Origin: Aedes albopictus
Lineage: Eukaryota > Arthropoda > Insecta > Diptera > Culicidae
Direction: 5' to 3'
DNA length: 64,000 nucleotides
NCBI RefSeq assembly: GCF_035046485.1
Contig: NC_085138.1
Coordinates: 275,943,694 to 276,007,693, forward strand
Part shown: positions 35,948 through 49,029 of the stretch, piece after piece
Layout: every line of letters begins with the position of its first letter
How positions within the stretch are numbered: position 1 is the stretch's first letter
Program-made: the position numbers and the translations under genes
Notes under the pieces: generated by a model
Seen by the model: the letters and a program-made list of their open reading frames with translations, nothing else
Databases searched by the model: none
Told to the model about the DNA's origin: nothing

Positions 35948-36179
35948 GTTCCGTTCCATCCGGGATGGTCCAGCTTTTTCGAGCCCACCCTTCCCAAGCC
36001 TGGCTGGGGTCTGACTTGCCGGCATTACTGCCGACCTTCGGGGTTAGTATGCGCCAGGCCTTGCTTCTGGCGGTATACTCATCTGCCAAACCTTCAGCTG
36101 AGATCAACTGGATGTTGAAACGCAACACTTGCTGGGTTTTCAAGTTCACCACGAGTGGTCAATAACCTTGCTCAAAATT

Positions 36180-38625
36180 TACTGACAACGGGGTATTGAC
36201 CAGGTACGGTAAAGGCTGGGTATGCTGCGCAATCCAGATCCCATTGTGATCCACTAGCCTCTGCCCAGCAACTCCTATCCCTACCTCCTCGTCGTACTAC
36301 CGGCCGGAAACTATGAGCAACCTTAGAGAAGATCGGGTAACCAACCCCGGTGGGAACTTTGGTCGTAGGCTGACAGGAAAGGGGAAATTTGCTTAGGCAA
36401 ACCTGAGCGTCTGTTCTCCAGGATGAGCGGCTCACAACAGCGTCTGATCCCCATATTAGGAGCGGCTGATCTACGTCCGAGTGCCAGGGAAGGACTCTAA
36501 GCTCATCTGTGCACTATGGTCCTCCGGAAAGTAGGGGGTTGGTGTCAGGCCCTACGAGCCAGCCGTAAAAAAACATGGTAACGGAAAATCAGCAACAGAA
36601 TAATACGAACCGAGACCAACGGCAACGACCCCAGCGAACAAAAAGGACTTGCGATTGGAAACTCGGTACGTGGAACTGCCGATCTCTCAACTTCAACTAA
36701 CTACTGAAGGACCACGGGTTCGGCATCGTAGCGCTGCAGGAGGTGTGTTAGACAGCATCCAAGGGGCGAACGTTTAGAGGTAACCATACCATCTACCAGA
36801 GCTGCGGCAAAACACGCGAGCTGGGAACGGCTTTCATCGTGATGGGTGATATGCAGAGGCGCGTGATCGGTTGGTGGTCGATCGATGAAAGAATGTGCAG
36901 GTTGAGGACCAAGGGCCGATTCCTTAACTTCAGCATAATAAACGTGTACAGTCCATACTCCGGAAGTACTGATGATGACAAGGACGCATTTTACGCGCAG
37001 CTCGAACGCGAGTACGATCGCTGCCCAAGCCACGACGTCAAGATCATCATAGGAGATTTGAACGCTAAGGTAGGCCAGGAGGAGGAATTCAGACCGACGA
37101 TTGGTAAGTTCAGCGCACACCAGCTGACGAACGAAAACGGTCTACGACTTGATTTCACCGCTTCCAAAAATATGGCCATACGTAGCACCTTTTTCCAACA
37201 CAGCCTTCCTTATCGTTACACCTGGAGATCACTACAGCAGAAGGAATCTCTAATCGACCACGTTCTGATTGACAGACGGCACTTCTCCGTTATTATCGAC
37301 GGCAGGACCTATCGTGGCGCCAACATCGACTCCGACCACTATCTGGTGATGGTCAAACTGCGCCCCAAAACTCTCCGTCATCAACAATGTACGGTACCGG
37401 CGACCGCCGCGGTACAACCTAGAGCGACTGGAACAACCGGATGTCGCCTCAGCATACGCGCAGAATCTCGAAGCCGCATTGCCAGACGAGAGCGAGCTCG
37501 ATGAGGCCCCTCTAGAGGACTGCTGGAGTACAGTGAAAGCAGCCATCAACGACGCAGCCGAGAGCACCATCGGGTACGTGGAACGGAACCGACTAAACGA
37601 ATGGTTCGACGAAGAGTGCAGAACGATTTTGGAAGAGAAGAACGCAGCGAGGGCGGTAATGCTGCAGCAAGGGACTCGACAGAACGTGGAACGTTATAAA
37701 CAGAAGCGGAAACAGCAGACCCGCCTCTTTCGGGAGAAAAGCGCCGCCTGGAAAAAGGGGAGTGTGAAGAAATGGAACTGAGTTTCCCAAGAAACACGGA
37801 AGTTCTATCAGAAGCCCAACGCATCCCGCAACGGCTTCGTGCCGCGAGCCGAAATATGCAGGGATAAAGACGGAGGCCTCTCACGCCTGAATGGCGTGGA
37901 GAACAGAGGCACGGGAGCCCACGAAAACGGAGGAAATCACGACCATTTGGACCATTTGGAATGTGCTGCCTATAAAGTGCTATCCCAGATCATCTTTCGT
38001 CGTCTGTCACCTAAAACGAATGAGTTCGTGGGAAGTTATCTAGCCGGCTTCATCGACGGCCGGTCAACAACGGACCAGATCTTTACCGTACGGCAAATCC
38101 TCCAAAAATGCTGTGTGTACCAGGTCCCAACGCATCAGCTGTTCATCGACTTCAAAGCGGCATACGACAGTATCGACCGCGCAGAGCTATGGAGAATCAT
38201 GGACGAAAACGGCTTTCCTGGGAAGCTGACTAGACTGATTAAAGCAACGATGGACGGTGTGCAAAACTGCGTAAGGGTTTCGGGTGAACTATCCAGTTCA
38301 TTCGAATATCGCTGGGGACTGAGACAAGGTGATGAACTCTCGTGTCTACTCTTCAACATCGCTCTGGAAGGTGTAATGCGACGAGCCGGGCGCAACAGCC
38401 GGGGAACGATTTTCCCAAAATCCAGTCAATTTGTGTGCTTTGCGGACGACATGGACATTATTGCCAGAACATTTGGAACGATGGCAAAGCTGTACACCCA
38501 CCTGAAACGCGAAGCAGCAAAGGTCGGACTAGTGGTGAATGCCTCGAAAACAAAGTATATGTACATGCTGCTAGGCGGAACCGAACACGACCAGATCCGT
38601 CTGGGTAGTAGTGTTACGATAGACG
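36180..38625 (+). mobile_element. RTE retrotransposon copy 3, 5' and central part (decayed)
   Basis: The leader runs from about 36180, with GGTGTCAGGCCCTACGAGCC at 36542. The start ATG at about 36574 begins MVTENQQQNNTNRD and reaches WKLGTWNCRSLN, then a stop from a small deletion. Endonuclease: 36839-37400 (GDLNAKVGQEEEF, NIDSDHYLV). A deletion of several hundred bases joins CRDKDGG to YKVLSQIIFRRL. Reverse transcriptase: 37970-38625 (HQLFIDFKAAYDSIDR, FADD in FVCFADDMDII). The copy is cut at GATAGACG by the hAT-type element and resumes at 51080. Confidence 0.9.
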
Positions 38626-38849
38626 CAGTGGCGTAGCTAGTAATTTGGGGACCCGGTGCGGTACCAAATTGGTGGGCCCCATGAAAATTACAGATAAACA
38701 TATTTTACAATATTAAATCTATTCTTCTAACTCCCAAATAATCACGCCGTTATATTTTGTACAAAGCGTTGAAACAAATCTCGACTTCTCAGCATTGGCG
38801 TGATGCTGGCAGTGGTGGCCAACTGACTGAAGGTTAAAAAATATTTTCT

Positions 38850-39835
38850 GTATTCCTTTCAGAATTTCTTCGGAGGTTTCTGCAAGGATACATCCCGGAG
38901 TTCCATCAATGAACGTATTTTTTTTCTAAGAATTATGACGATTTTTTTAACAATTTATTAATAAATTGCATCAAGTAATCCTTTATGAATTCTTTCAAAG
39001 ATTGCTGTTTCATTTTCTTTTGAAAAAATCTTTCTTGAATAATAATGTGTCTTCAAGAATGTTTCAAGTAATTAATGAAAGGGTGTCATTCAATATTTCT
39101 CTAAACACTCCTTCATGTATTCTTACAGTGTTGTCTCCGAGGATGTTTTCCAAAGTACTTCGAAATACTTCAAAAGATTCTTGCAAAGGCTTCAAAGTCC
39201 TTTCAGATTTTTTTCAAATATTCCTCCATAGTTTCTAACAGGAGTTCCTCCAAATATCCCCTAAATGATTTTTCCACGTATGCAAATCATTTCTCCATTG
39301 ATTTATCCAAGAATTTATCTTGACATTACCTCAAGTATTCATAACTTATCTTGGCGTTCCTTCGAAGATTTCTCAAGAATTTTTCCAAAGATTCTTTTAG
39401 AAATTTATCCAAGGATTCCTTCAAGAATTACTGCAACGCTTTTTTTTCTAAAAAAATCTGCAAGGACTCTTCAAGGAGTTTCTCTAAAGTTTTATTAAGA
39501 GATTAATCCTAGAAATCCTTCAAGAAATTTCAAAAGAATCCATTGGAAAATAATTTTTGAAAAATCTACCAAGGATCCCTACAGAAGTTCTTATAAGAAA
39601 ATTCTGAGAGGAACTTCTGTTGGAATTCTTTACAAAAACCCTTCTGGATTTCTTCCAAAGAATTCTTTAGAATTCATCTACTCTACGAGTTTCCCCAAGG
39701 ATTCCTTCAGGAATTATTGCTAGCATTCCTAGAACCCTTCTAAAAATTTCTATTGTGACTTTTGATCAGACACCTTAGAAATTCATTTAAAAAACTCTCA
39801 TTCTCATTCCGGAAAAAAAATATTCAAAGTTACCT
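38850..39835. repeat. Degenerate GGAATTCC-type array (hAT body, part 1)
   Basis: Loosely repeated words TTCCTTCAAGAATT, CAAGGATTCCT, TTTCTCCAAA and TCAAAAGATTC at irregular 15-30-bp spacing. It resumes at 40829, 46240 and 49030, so it appears to be the original filler of the hAT-type element. Confidence 0.65.
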
Positions 39836-39842
39836 TCAACAT

Positions 39843-40828
39843 CCCAAGTAACATTTTAAGTTTTGTTCGGCTCTACAAGAGATCTTCATGACCAATTTTA
39901 TAAAACTGAATCATACATCAAAACCTCTTGATAACCTCTTTAAGAGTATCTTCCGGCTAAGTGGACCACTCTCGGAGAGGTTTTGCAAACCGCATTAAGA
40001 GTAGAAATAAACCCGTTTTAAAACCTAGTTGAAATATTTCCCATTCTCGATTGTTGTCGTTGTTTTTTTTTTCAACAAAAACTATGACAGCTCAAGATGC
40101 AGAGAAGCTTCTTCGATGGCACGTAAAGTTCAGGAGGATACAGTAGAAAGCGATTATTTCAAAGTAGTATTTTAGTAGTTATTGTGCTGGTAGGCTTATG
40201 CGCATTCGAATTCACCGTGAATATTGAAGTTGCAGAATCATAAAATTAATGCACTTCGAAAATAGTGAATATTATCATCTTGGAATGAAATGTATCCATT
40301 TGTGAATTTAGTAAAACTATCCCGAATCACAAGAAAACTCAGCAGAGAGAGTTTATTTATGTGAGCATGTTATGAACATGGTTGCAAACTACCAATTCAT
40401 TGCTAATTTAAGCAAAATTAACTATTTTTCATTCACGTAAGCTAATTCTTCAATATGGTGACGACCATAATCAGCGAAAATAAAACCAAAGCAAGTTTAC
40501 TTTTATGATGACCGCAATAAACCTAGCAGTCTCGTAGTTTCTGCTTTTCCCTCAACAGATGTCGTTACTAATCGAACGGATCGCCATCTGTTGAGAGTTT
40601 TAGCAGTTTTATTGCGGTAATAATGATTGCCAGAAGGTTTACATATCAGAAAGTTTTGTTTACTCTTAAAATCTGTCTTTATGGATATCTTCAAGTATAC
40701 TATAAAACATTTTATTAATGGTTTTCATAAAAGCAGTCATAAAACTGTGAGTTTTAATTATTGCTGTAATAAAACATTAATAAAAATCAAACAAAACCAA
40801 TCAGCGATAGAATTGTTACTTGGGATCT
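39843..40828. mobile_element. Element with CCCAAGTAACA ends, about 985 bp
   Basis: Left end ATCCCAAGTAACA and right end TGTTACTTGGGAT are perfect complements of about 13 bp; the degenerate repeat continues on both sides. The interior is AT-rich and non-coding. The ends are shared with the 178-bp hairpin at 6141-6318, suggesting one family. Confidence 0.6.
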
Positions 40829-41622
40829 CAGTCAAGCATTTCTCCAGGATTTATTATTGATTCCTCCAGAAGTTTCTCTGAAATTTCGTCCAAAAAAAAT
40901 CTTCGGGGATTCCTGGTAGGGTCAACGTGTCTTAGTAATCCTACAATCCCAAATTCATCCTATTCTAAAACAAAGCAATTACCGCGCCGATTGATTACGT
41001 AATTTTTGTTATCATTCGTGCTCACTTCTAACAAAAATATAAAAAAGCGCTTCATTCCTTTGTTTTCAGTAGAATGAAAATAGGAGCGTATATGCTTACA
41101 TAATAAATGATTTGATAAGATAAAATCAAATGATTTCTTCAGAAGTTTCTACAAGGATTCCTCCTAAGACTGGTTTGCCACTTTATTCGATAATTCTTTA
41201 ACCGTAGTGTGGCCAGCAAAAAAAAAACACCCGTAAAAGGCCGGCAGAATACCCGGGTACCCACGAAATGGAAATGATCATATCTCAGCGATTTTTCCAC
41301 CGATTTTAAATTTTTTTGCCTCATTCAACTCAGAAACTCATTATTCTTCGAGATCGTATTTGGTTGGACCGGTCCGATCACCATAGGTACCGGAAAATCC
41401 GGATTTACGGATTCATGTTTTTATACAATACAATATACGGGATTTTCGGTAGGTTAGTAGCAATTTCGGTACCAAGCATCGTAAAATTGCTTTGGCATAT
41501 TGTATCTGACCGGCCTGGAATCATAAAACGTGTTGACTTTGAAACTGTGATTTCGGAACACGCTTCCCGTGGGGCCATGGTTGACCATAAACACTTTAAG
41601 GTATCCTAGCCTTAACAATGTG

Positions 41623-44535
41623 GAGGAATTCCACGGAGTCATGTCAGTCGATCCTGAGCGACCATTTCAAAAATATCTGAAACTTTGCACAGTTTTTCAA
41701 TTTCATATAAATCGCCATTTTTTTATATTAAACCTTCATATTCACTCACGACTAACTTTTCAAAAGGGTGTATGCGAAAATAGTTCTAAAATATTCTAAA
41801 AGCTGTACAGCAAAAACGGATTGTTCGATTGTTATAAATTTTTCAGCAAAGTTAGATAACTAAATGATGATTCCTTAGAAAATATACACTGTAAAAAATT
41901 TCTTTTTCTACTTTGAAAAAATATGATATTTGTCACAAAAACTCAAATATCTCAAAACCCTATCTTTTTACCAACTTCAATTTTTTAGGGGAAATGGCCC
42001 ATTATATCAGCTATCTACCATAAAATTTTGGTGATGGTAAACTGATAAACAAAAAAGTTATGACATTTCAAACATTTCACAATTTTTACATTTAGTAACA
42101 AAAAAAAAAATTTTTTCTGTGTAAATTATTTCGAGAATTATATTTTGATGCTGATTTTATTGTAAAGGCTACCGCCTGAATTAAACAAGTTGTTTTCATG
42201 ATACTTTAGTTTGATTATTCGTAATTACTATAGTATCTATTTGAAACTTAGACGCGATCCAGTGTTGTGATCAAAAATATTGAGATTGTCATACTTTTTA
42301 TTGTACGTGACTGGTGAAAAAATCCCTTGATAGTGTTGAAAAGCTGTTGATTATAAGAAAAATTGAATTGAATTTATTTTTAAGACAAAAGCTGTATAAT
42401 AAAAGTTTTTTTATACGCGTATACGTCTAGTTTATCCGCAAAAAAAATCCCTCTTACACACTTATTTCTGAATTGCCTGTTCGGTACTTTTTTGACGAGA
42501 TTATAACAGCAGTACGATCTCGGTAGTTTCGGTAATCGATTTTACTGAGGCTCAGTAAAACAACTGTCAAAATCGTATGGAAAAGGTAAACAATGCATTT
42601 TTGCTGAACGAGTTCGGTGCTCAGCAGTTTTAATCTCGTCAAAAAATTACCGAACAGACTTTATGATCGGAAGAATGCGAGTAACTTCAACAACAACAAA
42701 TGCATAAGAGGTACATACCACAGACAAACAGACGAAACGCCTAGAACAATTTTAGTGAAAATTCATCGCCCAGTTCACACTATCACCACCTGGTGGAAAT
42801 GTTTCACGAAACACTGCGTTGTGCAATATCGTCATCAGAAGGCGCTAGTGTGAAACGTCAAACGCAAAGAAAAACGATGGGCGCTCTTCTTGTTATGAAA
42901 GCCACAACCAAGATTCAAAATGATCGTTGAAGGCGTGGTCAATGAAAATTTCGCCAGTGTTACGTTTGTTTGTCTGTATACATACCTGACAATGCTCACG
43001 AAAAAAACAAAAAAATACTACCGCTATGAATATTAAAAATTGTATAGTATTTTTTTTCTTCAGCCACCAACACCAAACAAGTAAGTTAAAATTAATAAGT
43101 GATTTTGTTTATTATAATCTAACGAACAAGATGAACAGTCGCTTTCTCAAAGGTCTTCAACTCAACGCTCTCTTGTAGACCGTTTGATGAAAAAAAAATG
43201 TTCAAAAGAGTTACGAAATCTCACCGAAAGCACCATAGATAAACTGAAAGAGACTGGTTATGCCCAAATGTCCACATTGTGTACAAAATTACGCATTTGC
43301 ACGTCCTGCCGTCTAGAATTTGACAAACGAGCCATCTGTATATCATTGGTAAAGCAGGGCGCAGGAAGTTCGAAAACGACAACAACTGAGAAATTGCCAT
43401 CAGCGACATCTTTTTAAACAATTTAATTACGCCCCTTTTCAAAAATGCCCTGTAATATTCTTCAACATCTATACCCATTTCAATATTTTTAACGTTGCAA
43501 AACACGCTTTCAACATTCATCTTGAAGAAGAGGGAAAACACTTGTCCTCAAATGTAACAGCAAATTAATGAATAAACGACTAATGCGCGGAGGGCGTGAT
43601 AAAATCGGAACATTACGGTGCATAGTATATTATATTATATGTATATATAATATATAATAAAAACAACTTGTTTTACTCACGCAAGGCCATTAACAATAAA
43701 ATCAGCATCAAACTTCAATTTCCGGCCGAAATAATTTACACTAAAAAAAATTATTACTAAATGTGAAAATTGTGAAATGTTTGAATTGTCATAACTTTTT
43801 TGTTTATTTTCATGGTAGATTGCTAATACAATGGACCGTTTTCTCTAAAAAATTACGTTGGTAAAAAGATAGGGTTTTGAGATATTTGAGTTTTTGTGAC
43901 AAAAATGATATTTTTTAATGTTAAAAAAGATTTTTTTCACAGTGTATATTTTCTTAGGAATCGCCATTTAGTTATCTAACTTTGCTGAACAATAAAATCA
44001 GCATCAAATCGCGATTCCCGGCCGAAATAATTTACACAGAAAAATTTTTTTTACTAAATGTAAAAATTGTGAAATTTTTGATATGTTATAACTTTTTTGT
44101 TTATTAGTTTACCATCACCAAATTTTTATGGTAGATTGCTAATACAATGGACCGTTTTCCCTAAAAAAATCAAGTTGGTAAAAAGATAGGGTTTTGAGAT
44201 ATTTGAGTTTTTGTGACAAAAATGATGTTTTTCAATGATAAAATAGATTTTTTTTCACAGTGTATATTTTCTTAGAAATCACCATTTAGCTATCTAACTT
44301 TGCTGAAAAATTCATAACAATCGAACAATCCGTTTTTGCTGTGCATATTTTTGAATATTTTTGAACCATTTTCACATACACCCTTTTGAAAAGTTAGTCG
44401 TGGCTCTAAATAAAAATTTAATATCGAAAAATGGCGATTTAGATGGAACTGAAAAACTGTGCAAAGTTTCAGTTCAATAGAAAATCATGAATTAAAAATT
44501 TTCCTTAATTTTGATGCTGTTGCTTGGAATCGCTC
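41623..44535 (-). mobile_element. Element 'Y', copy 2 (inverted relative to copy 1)
   Basis: Ends GAGGAATTCC (41623) and GGAATCGCTC (44535), flanked by TGTG (41619-41622, 44536-44539). Aligned by eye to the reverse complement of 10389-14432 it matches along its whole length, apart from the three inserts in copy 1 and small indels. 43980-44040 duplicates part of the subterminal repeat. It contains a Cys-pair reading frame at about 43133-43417. Confidence 0.75.
43133..43417 (+). pseudogene. Coding-like fragment of element Y with a C-x2-C motif
   Basis: The frame runs EQSLSQRSSTQRSLVDRLMK, then KCSKELRNLTESTIDKLKET, then LRICTSCRLEFDK and a Ser/Thr-rich end, then stop. It resembles a small zinc-binding N-terminal domain of a transposon protein. 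In copy 1 the equivalent region (about 12845-13020, other strand) has lost the stretch with the two Cys. The opposite strand also has an open frame (MNVES...IEMGIDVEEYYRAFLKRG), so the true coding strand is unsure. No known family recognised. Confidence 0.3.
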
Positions 44536-44973
44536 TGTGGGTTTCAATATGGTATAAGGACATGCTCCCAAAAATATGGATTTTCCGAAAACCACGGTGA
44601 ATAGATCGGTCTAACCAAATATCTTCCCGATACATGATGAGTTTCTGAGTTGAATGAGCTAAAAATTTCCAAAATCGATGAAAAATTGACGGAGATATGA
44701 TCATTTCAATTTCGTGGGTACCCGGGTACCCTTCCGGCCTTTCACGTAATAAAAAAAATGCAGGAGCCCCTCCCTCTGCCCCTCCTCACTTTAAAATTCG
44801 GTCAACCACATTAATAGATGTATATTCACGAGTTCTACGATCTAACAGAGTTCCAACAGCCTAGTCTCAATAATCATCAAAATATCGAGATTTGAAATTG
44901 AAAAAGGTACCCGGGTACCCTGCCGGCCACATAAGTGTTAAGAATGCCTAGAAGCATCTTTTAAGTGATTATT

Positions 44974-46236
44974 GGGTAATTCTCGCTGAGACCGGCCCAC
45001 TATTTACACCTTGTCCTCAAAAATGTTTAAGGTGCCGATTTTCTGAAAGCCCTCGCCTAAAAAGTAAGAAAAATGCATTTGGTTACTCAAATTGATGGAC
45101 CCCCCGTTAGTTAGAGCCACAACAATTTGTGCAGACCCCTCGATTTTGGTCAAATTGTGGCTCACTTAAACCGTTATAACTCGAAAATTTCTCCAACAAC
45201 CACCTCAAAACGAATTGTTGTTGAAAAGAGGTAAGATAGAGCTACTATTTACAATAATAAAAAGTTGGGTCGGCCATATTGATTTTGGCCACCATCTTGG
45301 ATTTTTATACCAAAACATTTTTTTCACCATGAGGGCAACCACCGATTTTCAAAATTTTTGCATCAATTGAAAGCTGGGACATTTATACATAACATATCAA
45401 AAAATTAGAGATGTCTTTTTTTTCTTTCAAAAGTTATCTGCCGTTTTGTAAATCATGCCACTTTTGCGCACTGGGCCCGGTGCCGACCGTTTACATAAAT
45501 GCAGCGTTATTTCGCAGTGTTTACAAACACGAATTTAAATTCTGATGGAAAGCTGAAGGTTAAAGCTTTTCAAAACACTAAAAAAGTTATAAAAACAATG
45601 CCCGCATTATTGAGAAACAGTCAAAAACGGAAACGAACCTCCGATTTTGCCAAATTTTGCGACACGCGCCTTTGTGTATACATGCAGGCGTTAACTCGGA
45701 TGCTGTTGCATGTCATTGCTGGTGCGCATGGAAATGTATGGAGAAAACGTGGCTTAATTTACAAAACTGCAGATAACTTTTGAAAGAAGAAAAAGACATC
45801 TCTAATTTTTTGATATGTTATGTATAAATGTCCCAGCTTTCAATTGATGCAAAAATTTTGAAAATCGGTGGTTGCCCTCATGGTGAAAAAAATGTTTTGG
45901 TATAAAAAATCCAAGATGGCGGCCAAAATCAATATGGCCGACCCAACTTTTTATTATTGTAAATAGTAGCTCTATCTTACCTCTTTTCAACAACAATTCG
46001 TTTTGAGGTGGTTGTTGGAGAAATTTTCGAGTTATAACGGTTTAAGTGAGCCACAATTTGACCAAAATCGAGGGGTCTGCACAAATTGTTGTGGCTCTAA
46101 CTAACGGGGGGTCCATCAATTTGAGTAACCAAATGCATTTTTTTACTTTTTAGGCGAGGGCTTCCAGAAAATCGGCACCTTAAACATTTTTGAAGACAAG
46201 GTGTAAATAGTGGGCCGGTCTCAGCGAGAATTACCC
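44974..46236. mobile_element. 1.26-kb foldback element with about 480-bp arms
   Basis: Ends GGGTAATTCTCGCTGAGACC (44974) and GGTCTCAGCGAGAATTACCC (46236) are exact complements. Pairing continues with few differences to about 45454 on the left and from about 45752 on the right, leaving a unique centre of about 300 bp. ATT on each side is a possible 3-bp TSD. The 95-codon frame at 45499-45783 overlaps the centre and the start of the right arm; no motif recognised. Confidence 0.85.
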
Positions 46237-46239
46237 ATT

Positions 46240-48068
46240 GCAAGTTTAAGATTTCATATAGGGTGTCCATCGAGAATTCTTCAGGAATTGCTTCAAAAAT
46301 TCCTACGGCATTTTTTCCAAGAATTTCTTAAATTTTTCTTCAAACAAATCCTTCGGAATTTCTTCAAATATCTTATTAGGAACCTCTGCGAAGGTTTTAT
46401 CAATCGGATAAAGCATTCTTTGCTTAATTTATTCAATAATTTCTCCAAGAGCTCTATAAAAGTTTACTTTTGGGCTTTTTCCAGGGATTGCTTTAGGAAT
46501 TCTACCAAGGATTTATTGAAAATTCTAAAAGAATTCCTTCAAAGATGCTTTAGAAATTCCTCCCAAACTTTCTTCAGGAGTTTTTCCAAAGATTTATTTA
46601 TTAGTTCATCCAATAAATTCTCTTGCGATTTCTTCAAATATTCAACTGATTCAAATAAAAAAAATAAAGAATTCTTTCAAGAATTCTCACAGAAATTCCC
46701 CAAAAAACAGTGGCAAATAAAAAAAAATCTACTGGTATTCCTTCAAACAATTTTTGTGTTTTTTCTTAGGAAATTGTTTGTGAACTTCCTTAGATTTTCG
46801 GATATTCCTTAGTTAATTCATTGAGATTTTCTTCGGCCGTACCATTGTTAATGCTTTTATTTTTCTTTTAATTCGCAAGAGTGTATCTCATAAAATCTCG
46901 AAAGTAACAATAGACGGAAATCCGTAAGGAATTATCAAATGAAATTTCCACAGGAATTACTGAAGAAGTTTTTTGAGAAATTAATGGAGGAATTTTCCAA
47001 AGTTGCCGCCTCAATTTACGAATTAACTAAGGAATTTTCAAAGTACCTGCCTAATGAATTTCGAAAGGAACTATTGAAAGAACTACAAAAGTCAAGTATA
47101 TAAGCAAAGGGACTGCCATTGAAACTGCCAAAGAAATTGCTGAAGGGAATATCGTAGGGTTTGCCTGATAAATTTCTAGAGCAATTGCCCAAAGAATTTC
47201 GAAAAGTTATGTCGTAGATATCTTGAAAAATTAAAAACCTAAATCATTTTCGAATATTATTACCCAGAAATTTTCGAATGAGTTACTGAACCTAATTTCA
47301 AACGAACTGCCGATATAGTTTTCAACAAAAAAAATCCACAAAAATAATGTTATAGCAATTTTAGGATCAAATCCAATAAAAATGGCTAGAAGAATTTCCA
47401 AAAGTTTTGTAAAAAAAAACTTTGCTAAAGGTAATATGAAAGATTTCCAGGGGATGGCTCACAGGAAAGTCACCAAATGCATTGCCAAAGTAAGTTATTC
47501 CCAAAGTAATTTTACCAGAATATTTTTCAAACGAATTGTCAAAAAAAAAAAACAACGAGAAGTTGTAAATGGAATTTCCAAAGAAATTTCTGTACAAAAA
47601 TATTCTGGAGAAGTTCGCAAAGCCATTTCTGAAGCATTGCCGAGAACTGCACAAAGAAGTTTCCAAAGGAATTGCCTAACCATTTCTCAAAAGAATTGCC
47701 GTAGGAATTTTCAATGAAACTTGTAACAGAATTCCTAAAAAAAATCTTGATAGTTTTTACCAAAGGAATTGCGTACACAATAGCTAAGACAATTGCCAAA
47801 GAATTTCTCTAAAAATAATGAAGGATGTGTAAGGAATTTCCAAATAAATTTTCAAAGATATTCCCTAATTTCATTTGACGTCTTAAATCAGCTGATTTCT
47901 CGGGCCTTTGACAGTTCTCCAATGAAAATGACAGTTTAGCGTTTGCGCCTTTGTTCAGCAGTTTTAAACAGTGGCATACACATACCTGTCAGCTGAAAAG
48001 GCCTATTGCTGCACGGATTTCCAAGCAATAACTGAAATAGATCCAAAAGAAATTTCCAAAGGAAAATT
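46240..48068. repeat. Degenerate GGAATTCC-type array (hAT body, part 2)
   Basis: Loosely repeated AATTCCTTCAAAGAT, AGGAATTTCC, GAATTGCC and TTTCAAAG words. The 200-codon Phe/Leu/Lys-rich frame at 46210-46812 and others near 47400-47700 on both strands follow the repeat and are not genes. 47880-48000 is less repetitive. Confidence 0.6.
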
Positions 48069-48071
48069 CTA

Positions 48072-49023
48072 CACTCATTGCACAATTATGGGTCACTCAA
48101 GGAACAATCACTTCATAATATGAATCGTTTTTCATACAAAAATAACACTTTCATTATTTTTATTTTATATTCTCTTCCTTGAAACTTCTTTTTATCGTTT
48201 TACATAAAAATCTGCTTGTAATATTCACTCTAGGCGGTGAAAATTACTGAAATGTTGGTGAATAATGAAAACCACAATTATGGATCAAAATTGGCTGTGT
48301 AACAATGATGGGTCAATTTGTTGCCTATTATGGGTCACTCAAGAGGAATCGGCTGAACAATAATGTTTTGTCTATTTTTTCAATGAATGGTCACTTATTC
48401 TAGATAGATCAACTATAGTAGAATCTAAAACTGGTCTCAAACCTCTTAACGAAGCGTGTTTTCACGATTTGGAATCAATTTTTCAAAATTGGGACAAAAT
48501 CTCCAACACAACCACCGAAAAAGGCCTAAAAGTATGCAATACCCATGTACGCAGAACTGTCAATATTATGCTGCACAAAAAATGACCCATAATTGTGTGA
48601 TTTTCGGTGTTCCTTGTCACAATAATGAGTCATTTAAATTTTTCCTGAAATAAGCCTTAATTAGCTGCAATCACATGAATTTTTACATTTAGAACGTAAA
48701 TTATACTTTTGTTCTGGTGACGATACCATTTCGCACTTGAAAATCACTAAAACTCGCATTTACAGAGCTTACGAAAGCAGCGCACGCACTTTCTGATGTT
48801 CACAATCGAAGCGTTACTTTGACAGACAGTTTTATGCCGAACAAAATATTACTGACAATATGTATGTTTTGACGTATAAACCCGTGTGCGTATGACACAA
48901 AACAAATCAACTCATCAACGAAAAATGATAATGGCTAACAAAACCTTGCAATCAATTAGTATTTATCTATTAAAGTGAAAAGTGACTAATAATTGTGTGT
49001 GACCCATAATTGTGCAATGAGTG
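48072..49023. mobile_element. TA-flanked element, 952 bp, ends CACTCATTGCACAATTATGG
   Basis: TA at 48070-48071 and 49024-49025; ends CACTCATTGCACAATTATGG and CCATAATTGTGCAATGAGTG are perfect inverted repeats. Copies of TATGGGTCACTC and ATGACCCATAAT recur inside. No transposase. Tc1/mariner-type non-autonomous. Confidence 0.85.
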
Positions 49024-49029
49024 TAATAA

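Larger units (their letters stand above)
41202..44937. mobile_element. TTAA (piggyBac-type) element, 3.7 kb, hosting Y copy 2
   Basis: TTAA at 41198-41201 and 44938-44941. Ends CCGTAGTGTGGCCAGC and the complement of CACTTATGTGGCCGGC align loosely. The palindrome GGTACCCGGGTACC (or TACCCGGGTACCC) occurs near 41244, 44717 and 44908. Inner inverted segments of about 180 bp (CATTCAACTCAGAAACTCAT; GATCATATCTC) flank the central Y insertion (41623-44535). No transposase frame. Confidence 0.7.

Noticed and set aside
39843..40828. Helitron
   Set aside because: Ends are inverted repeats (ATCCCAAGTAACA) and no 3' CTRR hairpin terminus was seen.
46210..46812. 200-codon open frame rich in Phe, Leu and Lys
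   Set aside because: It lies wholly in degenerate repeat; the complementary strand and nearby blocks give similar low-complexity frames.
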